Positions 10,599 to 21,849 of a stretch of 64,000 nt of DNA are shown piece by piece. The stretch comes from Cordylochernes scorpioides (lineage: Eukaryota; Arthropoda; Arachnida; Pseudoscorpiones; Chernetidae), in the NCBI GenBank assembly GCA_030710605.1, contig CP092879.1:47541008-47605007 (forward strand), read 5' to 3'. Position 1 is the stretch's first letter, and every line of letters begins with the position of its first letter. Under the pieces are notes generated by a model. It was not told where the DNA came from, ran no database searches, and saw only the letters and a list, made by a program, of their open reading frames with translations. Position numbers and translations under genes: made by a program.

Positions 10599-11816
10599 CA
10601 GGGTGGCTGAAAAGTATAGTCCTCAAAACCTTTCGCAATAACTCAGTGAAATGAACACATAAAATCAAAAAGCATATATAATAACTAACATTAAGGAAAC
10701 AATTTATTAAAGAAACATATCGAAGTGGGCTTCTTTGGCCTTGATGCAGGTCTGGAGGTGTTTGGTGATAGACTCCACCGCAGGTACTTGACGTCGATCT
10801 TGGCCCACTCTCGCTGCAAGGCCTTCTTTAGGGACTCAAAGTAACTCCACACGGAGTAGTCCATCGGGTTTAGATCCGGGGAGTTTGAAGGCCACATGTC
10901 TTTGCCCAAGAACCCAGGCTGCTGGCAGAAGTCTATCGTCGACTGGAAGCTCAGTCTTGCTGGAGTACGAAATTACGACCGGCGAAGTATGGTCGAGCCC
11001 ATGGAAGCAGACAGTCCCTCAGAATGACGTCTTGGTAGACTTGGGAGTCGATTTTGACATTTCGAGCAATGAAAACCAGCAGGGTCTTGCCTTCAGATGT
11101 GACTCCGGCCCAGACCATGACAGATTTCGGGAACTTGAGCCTCACGTGCACCCGACGTTTCCCGGAAGCCTTGTTTCCTGGAGGCGGAAGCTGATGGGGG
11201 TTTTCGGATTTGTGGGAGTCTTCAACTGTGGAAATCTTCTTGTCTGTCCACACAATGTCGGCCCACTCGGATCATTGAGAGTTACTTCTTTGCCTTGTCA
11301 AAGCGATTTTTCATTGCAGCTTCGAAAATGGTTTTCCCACGGTAAAGACGATATCTGCGAAGTCCCAGGTCACGTTTCAGGATATTCTGCACTCTTTCCT
11401 TAAAGATTCCGAGGTCAGAAGCGATGCGATTCATGCTGACTCCGTCATTTCGGGCAATCCTCTTCTTTATGATCTTCCGTGTTGCAGAAATGTTGATCGT
11501 CCTTAGGCGGCCCGATTTTAGAAGCACTTCATAATGTCCTCGCTCCCGGTATTGCTTTACAATCCTCCTAACAATTTTGGCGGTGATCTTGAGTCGGCGA
11601 GAGATGTCTGAAGGACAAACACCTTCGTCGTTCAGGTACGTAATCGTAGCGCGATGAGGTGAAGGACGCATAATTAAAAATAAAAGATGTTGAAATATTT
11701 GCTTTCTAGGCACACAGTTTATTAATATTAGCCTTTCGAAACACAACGAATTCACGCTCTTTAAATATTGTTCTTAAGTTCATAAATAAAGAGGACCATA
11801 CTTTTCAGTCACCTTG
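10599..11816 (-). mobile_element. Tc1/mariner-type transposon, inactive
   Basis: The inverted ends share GGTG(G/A)CTGAAAAGTAT(A/G)GTCCTC (10601 onward; 11790-11814 on the opposite strand). TA follows the right end; the left flank is CA, so one duplication has mutated. The interior holds a broken transposase on the minus strand. Confidence 0.85.
10720..11672 (-). pseudogene. Tc1/mariner transposase, frameshifted
   Basis: Likely start is the ATG at 11672 (MRPSPHRATI). The N-terminal third is a paired helix-turn-helix DNA-binding region (ISRRLKITAKIVRRIVKQY). A frame change near 11260 leads to the catalytic region, with WTDKKI (first Asp), VMVWAGVTSEGKT and FVLQQD (second Asp). A second change near 10950 leads to WPSNSPDLNPMDYSVWSYFE (third Asp). 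The distance between the last two Asp codons is not a multiple of three, confirming an indel. Two breaks make the copy non-functional. The SPDLNPMDYSVW type is common in arthropod Tc1/mariner copies. Confidence 0.8.
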
Positions 11817-12300
11817 TATACTGTATGTTAGGTTATACCTAGAATAGATCCGTTTTAATCTCAAATGTAAGATATCATGAATATTCAATATGCTTATTCC
11901 CATTTAGCATGTAAAATTGTATCCAAACTTCAAAATGGTGAGGTCATACTAAAAACAGCAAAAGTGTTGGGTTCGAAGTCGTCGTTACGTGGCAAAGTTT
12001 CAAAGGTCATGGGCGTCGCCGGGGATCAGCTCGGAGTTTAGTCATAGCGTGTGTCCATCTACGCAGGCCGCTTCTAGCTCTTAGTCTCCTTGTCTCGGTG
12101 TTAGGCATCCAGGTTTGTGTCATGGCCTCCAACTCTGTCCCGTGGGCTACCTCCGACCTGCTCGGTCCTAACATCTAGCCCAACCTCTGCTTCTTGTTGT
12201 CCACGTGTGGGAAGAACCTTACCACTCTCGCCCCACGACTACGATTTCAAAGTTCATTCACTCGTCGGCTTACTCGGGGTTACGAAATATATATAGGAAA
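11817..12300. other. Intergenic stretch with an unexplained GC-richer block
   Basis: 11817-11980 is plain AT-rich DNA. About 11985-12290 is clearly GC-richer (GTCATGGGCGTCGCCGGGG and following). It has a short frame beginning ATGGCCTCCAACTCTGTCCC that meets a stop after 19 codons. It may be the 5' part of a LINE, but nothing in it is diagnostic. Confidence 0.35.
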
Positions 12301-12307
12301 TAAATTT

Positions 12308-12464
12308 ATAAAATAAAAGGATATAAAAGCGCGAATGTTTCTTTTATACATAATAAAAACTACTACTGTCCTTACTGCGATGGAAAAATATATTGTATAA
12401 GGACAGTAGTAGTTTTTATTATGTATAAAAGAAACATTCGCGCTTTTAAATCCTTTTATTTTAT
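12308..12464. repeat. Near-perfect palindrome (foldback MITE)
   Basis: Arms of about 65 bases around a short loop (CTGCGATGGAAAAATATATTG). Arm landmarks are AAAGCGCGAATGTTTC and its complement. It is followed by GATGGCGCGTTATTGCTTTGTG, a terminal motif also seen at 43020, 57330, 63480 and 63845. Confidence 0.8.
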
Positions 12465-12507
12465 ATGTATAGATGGCGCGTTATTGCTTTGTGTTAAATA
12501 AATTTAT

Positions 12508-12775
12508 ATATTAAAAATAAAAAAGCATATCCTGACCAGGAGCACATGTGATTTTCATATGGTAGAACGCCATCTGGTGGAACAGAAATCAACTAAACAT
12601 TGATTTAGCCTGTTCCCTGATTTTTGGCCAACCCAATTTCTTTATAAATCAAGAAAAGCCATCCACGAACACGCTTCACGCTGTTGGCGCTCGTCAGCGT
12701 GGAGTAGCCTGTACCACTGCAACCAAAAAGATTTTTTGGTCCCAGAGGCTTCTTGAGAAACCAAGAATATATATA
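12508..12775 (-). repeat. Family E foldback repeat with hammerhead-like core
   Basis: Related to 42612-42970 and 57399-57747. It begins with the shared end AAAAAGCATATCCTGACCAGG. The minus strand carries CTGACGA (12691-12697), a GC hairpin with loop CAACA, then TGAAGC where an intact hammerhead would have GAAAC. The other terminal repeat is missing. Confidence 0.6.
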
Positions 12776-13591
12776 ACATTGTTAAAAATATTTTTGATAA
12801 TTATTATTATTCTATTATTCATTTTTATCTAATTTATTATTATATATTCATTTTCACACAATATATCATAGTCTTTGGTGAGTTAAATATTTGTTTATGA
12901 CTCGTGATTTAGAGTACTCAATTTGAAAATTCACTTCAGAACGTCCTTGTAATATCAGATACATTTAAAATGCCTCGTCAAATGCTTTAATTTAAATTTT
13001 TTCCTAACGAGGACAAAAGACATTTATCGAAATATCGAGAAAATAAAAACCTTTTCTGGCCGAAATGTCTCTTAATTTTAAAAACAAAGAAAAAAACCGA
13101 AATTGTTTAAAGAGGACAACACTAAACTAGCACATAATGTTAGGTCACGTTTATCTCGTCCAATCATAACAAACTTAATGCCCACAGTAAAAAAATCACT
13201 AATTATATGTGTTAGGGCTTTTTATTATTATTATTATTATTGTATTTCATTAATTAATTATAATTCATATTCATATAATTTTATTGTTACTTATCATCAT
13301 TCTTTTTGTTGTTTTTTTTTCTTTTTCTGCTTTCTTTTGTGTTATAAATATAACTAAATCGCAGTGTAATCGTAGTGTAATTCTCTTTTGTTGTTTGAAA
13401 TAAATCAATTGAATCGAATTGAGTCAGCTCGTTCTTTCTAGAAGAAACTTCAAAAAAAAAACGTGCTAACAATATATAAAGAATATATCAATAGTTAATA
13501 ACAATGGTAATCTTCTTTATCCTGGCAAATTGGGCGTCTTAGACTTCAAAATGAAGTGCAAATATCAATATTACATTCAGTATTATACTGT
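12776..13591. other. AT-rich DNA, one worn foldback arm, no gene
   Basis: Simple AT-rich sequence including a TTA run at 13220-13240. At about 12990-13075 there is a degenerate single arm of family G (ACGAGGACAAAAGAC ... TCGAAAT ... GGCCGAAATGTCT), whose better copy is at 32996-33234. GTTTGAAATAAATCAATTGAA near 13395 looks like a LINE 3' end. No supported coding sequence. Confidence 0.45.
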
Positions 13592-14258
13592 TTTATCCCC
13601 AATGTTTCTTTTAACATACAATTGACTTCAATATCCATTTATTTAAATGCCCTGGATATCAATCAAACAGGTAGTACAGGGTTCTGGAGATGATTTCTTT
13701 CTTAAACGTAATCTCGAGATTTCGGGCATCTGAAGTGAATTTAGTAAAGGAGAATTGTTGAATGTAACTATGCAAGTTTTTAAACGGAGCATACAAGTGT
13801 CTCCCACCTTTCTAAAATCAATTTTGAAAGGATTTGAAAATGTCTTCACTAAGACTTTTGTGGTAAAACATCTCCCTACGTTGCTGATTGTTGGCAGTTG
13901 TACATCAACAATTCTATCCTTAGTTTTGCTTTATTGCTTAGTTAATTTAGCTTTAGGTTAGCACAACCTATTGAAGCCATCACTGCAAACATTCAAATTA
14001 CACTAGAAAAATAAGTAGAAACCAATTTAGTGTTGCTCACTTAACACTGAAGTGGATACTAAGCATATTATCAACCAGCAGGTTATTTACAAATTCTACA
14101 GGAGTACATAGAAACATATAAACGCCGTTAAGACCGATATATTATATTTCTAAAATCTCTTATAAAACATAAATTTAAATTAAGAAATAAAAATTTAAGC
14201 AAATATTCCTAATTATAATATGTTAATTGTATGTGTTAAAAGAAACATTGGGGATAAA
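13592..14258. mobile_element. Element with about 34-bp terminal inverted repeats
   Basis: TTTATCCCCAATGTTTCTTT at 13592 is mirrored at 14224-14258, with both ends extending to about 34 bases. The interior (about 600 bp) has no recognisable transposase, so it is probably non-autonomous. The Copia element starts at the very next base (14259), so it inserted at or beside this element's end. Confidence 0.6.
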
Positions 14259-14443
14259 TGTTGACTTTGCTTAGAATTATTGATGAAACTGATTCCAATA
14301 ATTATTAATTAAACATTATATTTATTGATTTACAAGAGAGAGAACAAAATATAAAAAGGGAAACTAATATTAAACAAAGGAACTTTTTTCTGTTTCGGTT
14401 AGCGCCTATTTACCTGTGAGCTTACACACACTCTGTGGTAACA
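14259..14443 (-). repeat. Copia 3' LTR (left in the window)
   Basis: 185 bp, about 97-98% identical to 18754-18936 by eye. Landmarks are TGTTGACTTTGC at one end and CTGTGGTAACA at the other. Confidence 0.9.
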
Positions 14444-17400
14444 ATTAATTAATATATATATATATATACAAGACACGCTCCCCTGTGTGTAAGCCCTAAT
14501 CAGCAAGTCCAAGGCTATCTGCACATTTCCAGAGTTTGTATTAGGGAGACTCTTCGTTAGTATATCCGCCTCCATGTCTTCACTTTTAGTGTATGCCAGC
14601 TTGATTCCATTTTGAATTTCCTCTTTCATAAAATAATACTTTCGGTTTATGTGCTTTGTTCGTGAAGTAATTTTGTCAGATTGTATCCAGTTTATTGCAG
14701 CCTTGGCTGTCACTTTTCAAGGTAATTGGGAAAGTTAAATTTTCACAAAGTTCTTCTAGTAATCCCTTTAACCATAATACTTCTGAAATGCCTTCACATA
14801 TTGAAATAAGTTCTGATTCACATGTAGACAAGGCTACTAAATTTTGCTTCTACTTCTCCAGTTTATTAAGTTGTTGCCAAGTTTGACTGTATAGCCTGAA
14901 TAGGATTTTGCGTCTCGGGTTGTGCACCAGCTCGCATCAGTACTTATTGTAATATTGTTGTCTTTTGACTTATATGCCAACATTTTATTTCTTGTTCCCT
15001 TCAGGTATCTATAGATCATTTTAACTCCAGTTATGTGTATCTCTCTTGGATCATTACTATACTGTGATAAATTGCTGACGTTGAAGGATATGTCCGGTCG
15101 AGTACCCATAGAAAGGTACATTAGTGATCCAATCATTTCCTGGTATACAGTTTTATCTACTGGCTTAGAGTCCAAATATTCATCCAAATTTTGATTTTGA
15201 TCTCCAGGTATCTGCACACTGTTGCATTCTTCCAGTCCAAATCTGTGAAGAATTGTATCAATATAATGAGTCTGAGATAGATAAAATCCATCTTCTGCCC
15301 TTTTTATTTCAATTCCAATAAATGGTTCTCTATCTTTCTTTTCTGTTAGAGTAACATATTTTTCTATTTCTGAGGCTAGGTTGTCATTAATTTCCTTACT
15401 AGTTCCAGCAATGATGAGATCATCTACATATAGACCCAGTACTGCATACTCTTCTCCTCTCTGGAGTTTATAGACACATGGATCACATTTGGTTCTAATC
15501 ATTCCCAACTGGTATAAAATTTCATTGATCTTTTTGTTCCAACATTTTCCTAATTGTGGTAGACCATGCAGGCTTTTTTCCAATTTACACACTTTGTTTT
15601 CTTCTCCTTTTTGCATAAAACCATCTGGTTGTCTCATGTATACTGTCTCTTCTAACTCACCATAGAGATAAGCTGTCTTCGCATCATAAGTCTTTATGAT
15701 TAAATTCTGTTGTGTGTTGCAAGAGCTACTATTGTTCGCAAGCTTTCCTTTTTGAGTACAGGTCAAAAAGATTCTTTATAATCTACACCATATCTTTGAT
15801 TGGATCCAACAGCAACCAGTCTGGCCTTTCTTTTATATATGCCGTCATTTGAGGTTTTCTTAGTACTGTAGACCCATTTACTATTGATGACTTTCATGCC
15901 ATTTTCCCTTGGTACTAGTGTCCATACTTTATGTTTCTCTATCTCACTGAGCTCTTCTTCCATTGCTTTGTGCCATTCATTTCTTTCTCCACTATCAAGT
16001 GCTTCTTTAAAGTTCTCCGGGATATAATGATCTATTTCCATAATTAAGTTTGCATCATTCCTATCTTTTATTCTTTGTGAGCGTCGAACTCCTTCTTTGA
16101 TCAATTTTCTTTCTTGTTCTTCAAGTCTTGCTTTGTGCCGTTCTTCTAAGATGCTCTTTGTTTCTACTTTATTTCTTCCTCCTTTTACGCATATTTCCTC
16201 TATTGGTTCAGTTTGTGTTAAGTCATTTTCAGTGTCACCACCTGGTTTTACTGAAGTATCCTCCTTAGACTTCATTTCACTCTCTGTGACAGGATTGTCT
16301 TCTTTAAAGATAAGAAAGTCTTCAACTATTTCTTCACAATTTCCTTTATAGGTCAAATTATCACAATTAGTATCTTCCTGAATATCATTTGCATAATCAA
16401 TTCCTCTCTTATCTTCACTAAATTTTACTGATCTGACTTCATGAATTCTCTTTGTCATTATATATCATATATTCTGTAAGCTTTTCTTTTAATGGAATAA
16501 CCAATAAATATTCCCTTTCTACTCTTTGGTGAAAACTTGTTTCTTCTTGGTTTGCTCTCAAGCCAATGTGCCAAACATACAAATATTCCAATGTGTTTGA
16601 CCGATGGCTTCCTGCCATTCCATCTCTGCATAGGTGTATGGTGCTTGATAGACCTGTGGGGTGTACAATTCTAAATGTATGTAGCTGTAGCAAATGCCTC
16701 TGCCCAAAACTTCATGGGTAATTTTGAGTCAATAAGTAAGGTTCATGCTGTATCTATAAGAGTCCTATTCACTCTCGCTGCGACTCCATTACTTTGTGGT
16801 GAGTATGTGGTGGTGAATTGGTGATGGGTCCCACTTCTCTTGAAAAGTCCTTCAAATCTAGAGTTACAAAATTCAGTTTCATTGTCGGTTCTTACATCTT
16901 TTGTTCTAAGACTTAATTCGTTTCCGGCTCTTGCTTTAAATTCTTCAAATCTCTCAAAGGTCTCATCTTTTGACCTCAGGAAATATACAAAGATTCTTCT
17001 ACTGTAATCATCTACTATAACAAGAAAATACTTAGATCCTCCTAAAGATTGACATGTCATTGGTCTACATAAATTCATATGAATCAACTGCAGGGGCTTA
17101 ACTGTATAATTTTCTGTAATATTATATGGCTTATGAACCTGTTTTCCCATTATGCATGCTTCGCACTCTGGTAACCTTTCAAATTTTAGATCCAATCCTC
17201 TTACAATATGTCCTTGAATCATTTTTTCCCGTGTATTCTTCATTTAAATGGTTTAATCTTCTATGCCATAAACTTATATTGCTATTTTTATTTGATAAAT
17301 GTGTATTTATAACCATGACATTTTCATTTTTTGCTATTGGTACATTTCTTAGTTTTGTTTCTATCATGAACATTGTTGATTAATTCGTATACTGACAAGA

Positions 17401-17595
17401 AATTATTTCTTAGATTTGGTACATGTAAGATATCTTTGATGCGAATATTTTCTTGGCCTTCACTTGTGCATGTGGTAAGTCTCATATCTTCTTTGGCTGT
17501 GGCTTGGGTAGTTTTGCCCTTCTCAGCTAGGTTGATTTCACTTTCATAATCTACCACATTTTCCATCAAAGTTAGGTTTGGGGTTAAATGTGAGG
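14444..17595 (-). pseudogene. Copia pol remnant: protease, integrase, RT, RNase H
   Basis: Read right to left in broken frames. 17324-17569 is the protease tail. 17179-17373 contains the pre-integrase LWHRRLNHLN box. 16743-17243 is the integrase core; where functional Copia integrases have Asp (usually LIH.D.CGP) it reads LIHMNLCRP, and where they have Glu (NGVAE) it reads NGVAARVNRT, so two catalytic residues are lost, while VRTDNETEF keeps the middle Asp. 15763-16458 leads into RT (INSKWVYSTKK). 14837-15766 contains the catalytic YVDDLIIAG. 14444-14713 is the RNase H end (KHINRKYYF ... ADILTKSLP). At least five frame changes or stops are visible. Confidence 0.85.
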
Positions 17596-18510
17596 TTCAT
17601 CCTGAATCTATACACCATTTTTGCCAATCATTTCTCTCATCTGGTGAATCTACAAATTCTTTTACATATGTTTCAAATGCTTGCTCATTAATTCCACTTT
17701 TCATAGTATCCATTAGGGGATTTGAATGTTCTCTACTGTATTTGTGATTTCTATAATCAGGAGTCCATTTCTTTTGATATCCTTGTTTCTGTTTATCTCG
17801 AAACCAGCAATCATTAGCTAGATGTCCCTTTTCATTACAAACAAAACATATTTTTAGATGAAATTGTTTAACTTTTCTATCTTTAATTCTGTATGCTTGT
17901 TCATGCCCATTCTCAACTGATTGATTTAATCTCATATTTCTTCTTAACTCCTCTTCTCTTAGAGTTTGTTGAATCTCTTCTCTTGTTGCCTCTCTTTTAG
18001 ATCGTAAGACAATAGCAATATTTTCATACCTTGGATGTATGCCTCTGACAATATGAAATGAAAGTTCTCTTGAGGTAAATTGATGCCCTAATGATGAACT
18101 TCTAGCAGCAATATTTTTTGCCCTTGTTATATATTTATCTACAGTTTCATTATCTTTCATTTTAATGTTCTTTAATTCTAAGCCTATATCAATAATTTTA
18201 TCTTCCAAATTGCCTGTGTATGTTTTTTTCAGTGAGTCCCATACTTTCTTAGCATTTGTTTCACCTATGAACATTCCAGCTTGTTCATTAGTCAATGTTG
18301 TGATGATTATCCCAAAAGCTTCATCATTTTTATCACTCCAAATCTCCCAAGAACGTTTGTCTTCCATTTCAGGTTCTGTGGATCAGAAATTACACATTTA
18401 AATAATTTTTTTCCTCTCAGAACTGCGCCGATTTTCAACGCCCATATTTGATAATTTGTTCCTGTTAATGGTACAATTTTTGTTTGGGATAAAAAAATAT
18501 ATTCAGCCAT
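17596..18510 (-). pseudogene. Copia gag remnant with CCHC knuckle and broken protease start
   Basis: Starts at 18510 (MAEYIFLSQTKIV ... NYQIWALKI, the usual Copia gag opening). The frame shifts near 18350 and continues to 17597. The zinc knuckle CFVCNEKGHLANDC is intact. The protease begins WCIDSG but the next codon is TGA, with TSHL following in the same frame, so a nonsense mutation sits in the protease active-site motif. A basic, Lys/Arg-rich stretch precedes the knuckle, as expected for RNA binding. Confidence 0.85.
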
Positions 18511-18740
18511 ATTGCGCTAATATAAACAAACCAATATAATTAAAAAACAAATGTATATTTTAAATTTATTTAAATATTGGGTAGCTTTTAAACATGCAAT
18601 ATATAAATATAATTTAACTTAATCTATATAAATGCCTTTAATCTTCTTAGAAGTGCTTCAGTTTACCGATCAGAATAAACTTCTTGCTTAATCTTCAGAT
18701 TAAATATTTTCGCTTTTGAGCTTTATATCAAATAACCACG

Positions 18741-18751
18741 CTCTGCTACCA
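18741..18751 (-). other. Copia primer binding site (initiator tRNA-Met type)
   Basis: On the minus strand TGGTAGCAGAG lies two bases inside the 5' LTR. It is complementary to the 3' end of initiator tRNA-Met (CTCTGCTA plus CCA), the usual Copia primer, and it confirms element orientation. Confidence 0.8.
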
Positions 18752-18753
18752 AT

Positions 18754-18936
18754 TGTTGACTTTGCTTAGAATTATTAATGAAACTGATTCCAATAATTAT
18801 TAATTAAAAATTATATTTATTGATTTACAAGAGAGAGAACAAAATATAAAAGGGAAACTAATATTAAACAAAGGAACTTTTTCTGTTTCGGTTAGCGCCT
18901 ATTTACCTGTGAGCTTACACACACTCTGTGGTAACA
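18754..18936 (-). repeat. Copia 5' LTR (right in the window)
   Basis: 183 bp, the partner of 14259-14443. It ends GTAACA and is followed by ATTAA. Confidence 0.9.
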
Positions 18937-19640
18937 ATTAATCTATCTATATAGATAATACCGTAACAGAGTTTTCCATTGTAAAGTCCTGAGCTATCTC
19001 CTCCGAAGATTCTGAACTACACATAACAATCTATATACCAAAATTTTCGTTATTTTTTTCTTCGTATGATAGGCCTGTTTTTATTTTCCTAATGTTAACA
19101 GTTATTTTTATTTTTTAATTTAATCTATTTTACAATCGTAGATTTTTTGCATTTATCATCATCAATTCATTTGTTTTGAAATGCGTAAAAATGTGTTTTG
19201 AAATAATATATATTTCTGATTCATTTGATTATGTAAGTACTTTGTTATAGTTTTTCATTTAAATATATAAATTTTTCGAATTGTAGATTGAATTATTACT
19301 TTTATTCTATAATAATTATCTTTTATAAGTGTTTGTTATAGTTTTTCATTTGAATTTAGCACAATTTTTGTATCTGGTTATCTTTTTTGGCATCTTTTCA
19401 TCTCTCTTTGGCATCTTTTTTTTTCTCATTAATAAGACCTAATCCAAATAATTTAATAGTGTGTGACGTTTCAGCAACAGCATCAGACAGAAGAATAAAT
19501 GAACTAAAGAATAAAATCTCATTTTTTCTTTTGTCTGATGATGGTGGCATTTGGATTAGGTCTTATTTTTTTTTATTAATTTGTTATAGTTTTTCATTTG
19601 AATTTAGCTCCATTTTTGTGTCTTATTTCTTCTTTATATT
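18937..19640. other. AT-rich DNA with a short hairpin element
   Basis: No gene. At 19430-19568 the ends ATAAGACCTAATCCAAAT and its complement form a hairpin element of about 140 bp with a nested inner inverted repeat (CAGACAGAAGA / TCTTTTGTCTG), typical of a small MITE. The rest is T-rich filler. Confidence 0.6.
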
Positions 19641-21849
19641 AAAACTTAGAATTAAGCTTTGCTTTTTTATATACATGTTTATTACACATTTAGCAATACT
19701 TTTTCTTTATATTTGCTCTTATTTACTCATTTTTTTACTCTTTCACAATCAGATTTTGAAAATGGCTAAATGGCTTCACTTCTCCCTATTTGCTTTTGTA
19801 GCTTTTCTTATAAAAAAAATATTAGAACTTAGAATTAAGCTTTGCTTTTTTATATACATGTTTGTTACACATTTAGCAATATATATACCAAAATATATTT
19901 TTTGAATACTTACCTCTTTTAGTGAATTTTTGTCAGGGGGGCTGCAAAAGTGCCGTACTGATGCAGTATTTTGATGCTTTTCCTGTGAAAAGGATAATGA
20001 AATTTAAAATTAAGCTTTGCTTTTTTATATACATGTTATTTACACATTTAGCAATATATACACAGAAATATTTTTGGAATATTTAACTTTTTTGGTGAAT
20101 TTTTGTCAGGGAAGCTATGGACTGCCGTAATCATGCATTATGTTGATGTTCTTCTCATAAAAAAAATATTTGGGTTTGGAATTGGGCTTTGCTTTTTGTA
20201 TACATGTTTTTTACATATTTAGCAATTTACACACAGAAAAATTTTGGAATATTTAACTTTCTTGGTGAATTTTTGTCAGGGAAGCTATGGACTGCCGTAA
20301 TCATGCGGCTGCAAAAGTGCCGTACTTATGCAGTATTTTGATGCTTTTCCTGTGAAAAGGATAATGAAATTTAAAATTAAGCTTTGCTTTTTTATATACA
20401 TGTTATTTACACATTTAGCAATATATACACAGAAATATTTTTGGAATATTTAACTTTTTTGGTGAATTTTTGTCAGGGAAGCTATGGACTGCCGTAATCA
20501 TGCATTATGTTGATGTTCTTCTCATAAAAAAAATATTTGGGTTTGGAATTGGGCTTTGCTTTTTTGTATACATGTTTTTTACATATTTAGCAATTTACAC
20601 ACAGAAAAATATTGGAATATTTAACTTTCTTGGTGAATTTTTGTCAGGGAAGCTATGGACTGCCATAATCATGCGGCTGCAAAAGTGCCGTACTTATGCA
20701 GTATTTTGATGCTTTTCCTGTGAAAAGGATAATGAAATTTAAAATTAAGCTTTGCTTTTTTATATACATGTTATTTACACATTTAGCAATATATACACAG
20801 AAATATTTTTGGAATATTTAACTTTTTTGGTGAATTTTTGTCAGGGAAGCTATGGACTGCCGTAATCATGCATTATGTTGATGTTCTTCTCATAAAAAAA
20901 ATATTTGGGTTTGGAATTGGGCTTTGCTTTTTTGTATACATGTTTTTTACATATTTAGCAATTTACACACAGAAAAATTTTGGAATATTTAACTTTCTTG
21001 GTGAATTTTTGTCAGGGAAGCTATGGACTGCCGTAATCATGCGGCTGCAAAAGTGCCGTACTTATGCAGTATTTTGATGCTTTTCCTGTGAAAAGGATAA
21101 TGAAATTTAAAATTAAGCTTTGCTTTTTTATATACATGTTATTTACACATTTAGCAATATATACACAGAAATATTTTTGGAATATTTAACTTTTTTGGTG
21201 AATTTTTGTCAGGGAAGCTTTGGACTGCCGTAATCATGCATTATGTTGATGTTCTTCTCATAAAAAAAATATTTGGGTTTGGAATTGGGCTTTGCTTTTT
21301 TGTATACATGTTTTTTACATATTTAGCAATTTACACACAGAAAAATTTTGGAATATTTTACTTTCTTGGTGAATTTTTGTCAGGGAAGCTATGGACTGCC
21401 GTAATCATGCGGCTGCAAAAGTGCCGTACTTATGCAGTATTTTGATGCTTTTCCTGTGAAAAGGATAATGAAATTTAAAATTAAGCTTTGCTTTTTTATA
21501 TACATGTTATTTACACATTTAGCAATATATACACAGAAATATTTTTGGAATATTTAACTTTTTTGGTGAATTTTTGTCAGGGAAGCTATGGACTGCCGTA
21601 ATCATGCATTATGTTGATGTTCTTCTCATAAAAAAAATATTTGGGTTTGGAATTGGGCTTTGCTTTTTTGTATACATGTTTTTTACATATTTAGCAATTT
21701 ACACACAGAAAAATTTTGGAATATTTTACTTTCTTGGTGAATTTTTGTCAGGGAAGCTATGGACTGCCGTAATCATGCAATATGTTGATGTTCTTCTCAT
21801 AAAAAAAATATTTGGGTTTAGAATTGGGCTTTGCTTTTTTATATACATA
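19640..21849 (+). repeat. Satellite array, 368-bp higher-order unit of two 184-bp monomers
   Basis: Monomers A (AGCTATGGACTGCCGTAATC) and B (GGCTGCAAAAGTGCCGTACT) share the second half (GCTTTGCTTTTTTATATACATG ... TTTAGCAAT) and alternate. The A-B pair repeats every 368 bases (for example 20463, 20831, 21199, 21567) with very few differences. Diverged monomers lie at 19640-20100. Each pair keeps a 79-codon open frame without an ATG start (the first codon would be TTG). I regard it as a by-product of the repeat, not a gene. The array is cut off at 21849 by a Helitron end. Confidence 0.9.

Larger units (their letters stand above)
14259..18936 (-). mobile_element. Ty1/Copia LTR retrotransposon, decayed
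   Basis: LTRs at 14259-14443 and 18754-18936 start TGTTGAC and end GTAACA. The flanks ATAAA and ATTAA are a near-match target duplication. Coding remnants on the minus strand run in Copia order: gag with CCHC knuckle, protease, integrase, RT, RNase H. Integrase before RT separates Copia from Gypsy. A primer site lies beside the right-hand LTR. Stops, frameshifts and changed catalytic residues make it inactive. Confidence 0.9.

Noticed and set aside
10885-11403. 172-codon + strand frame.
   Set aside because: It is the antisense shadow of the Tc1/mariner transposase, whose motifs are on the minus strand.
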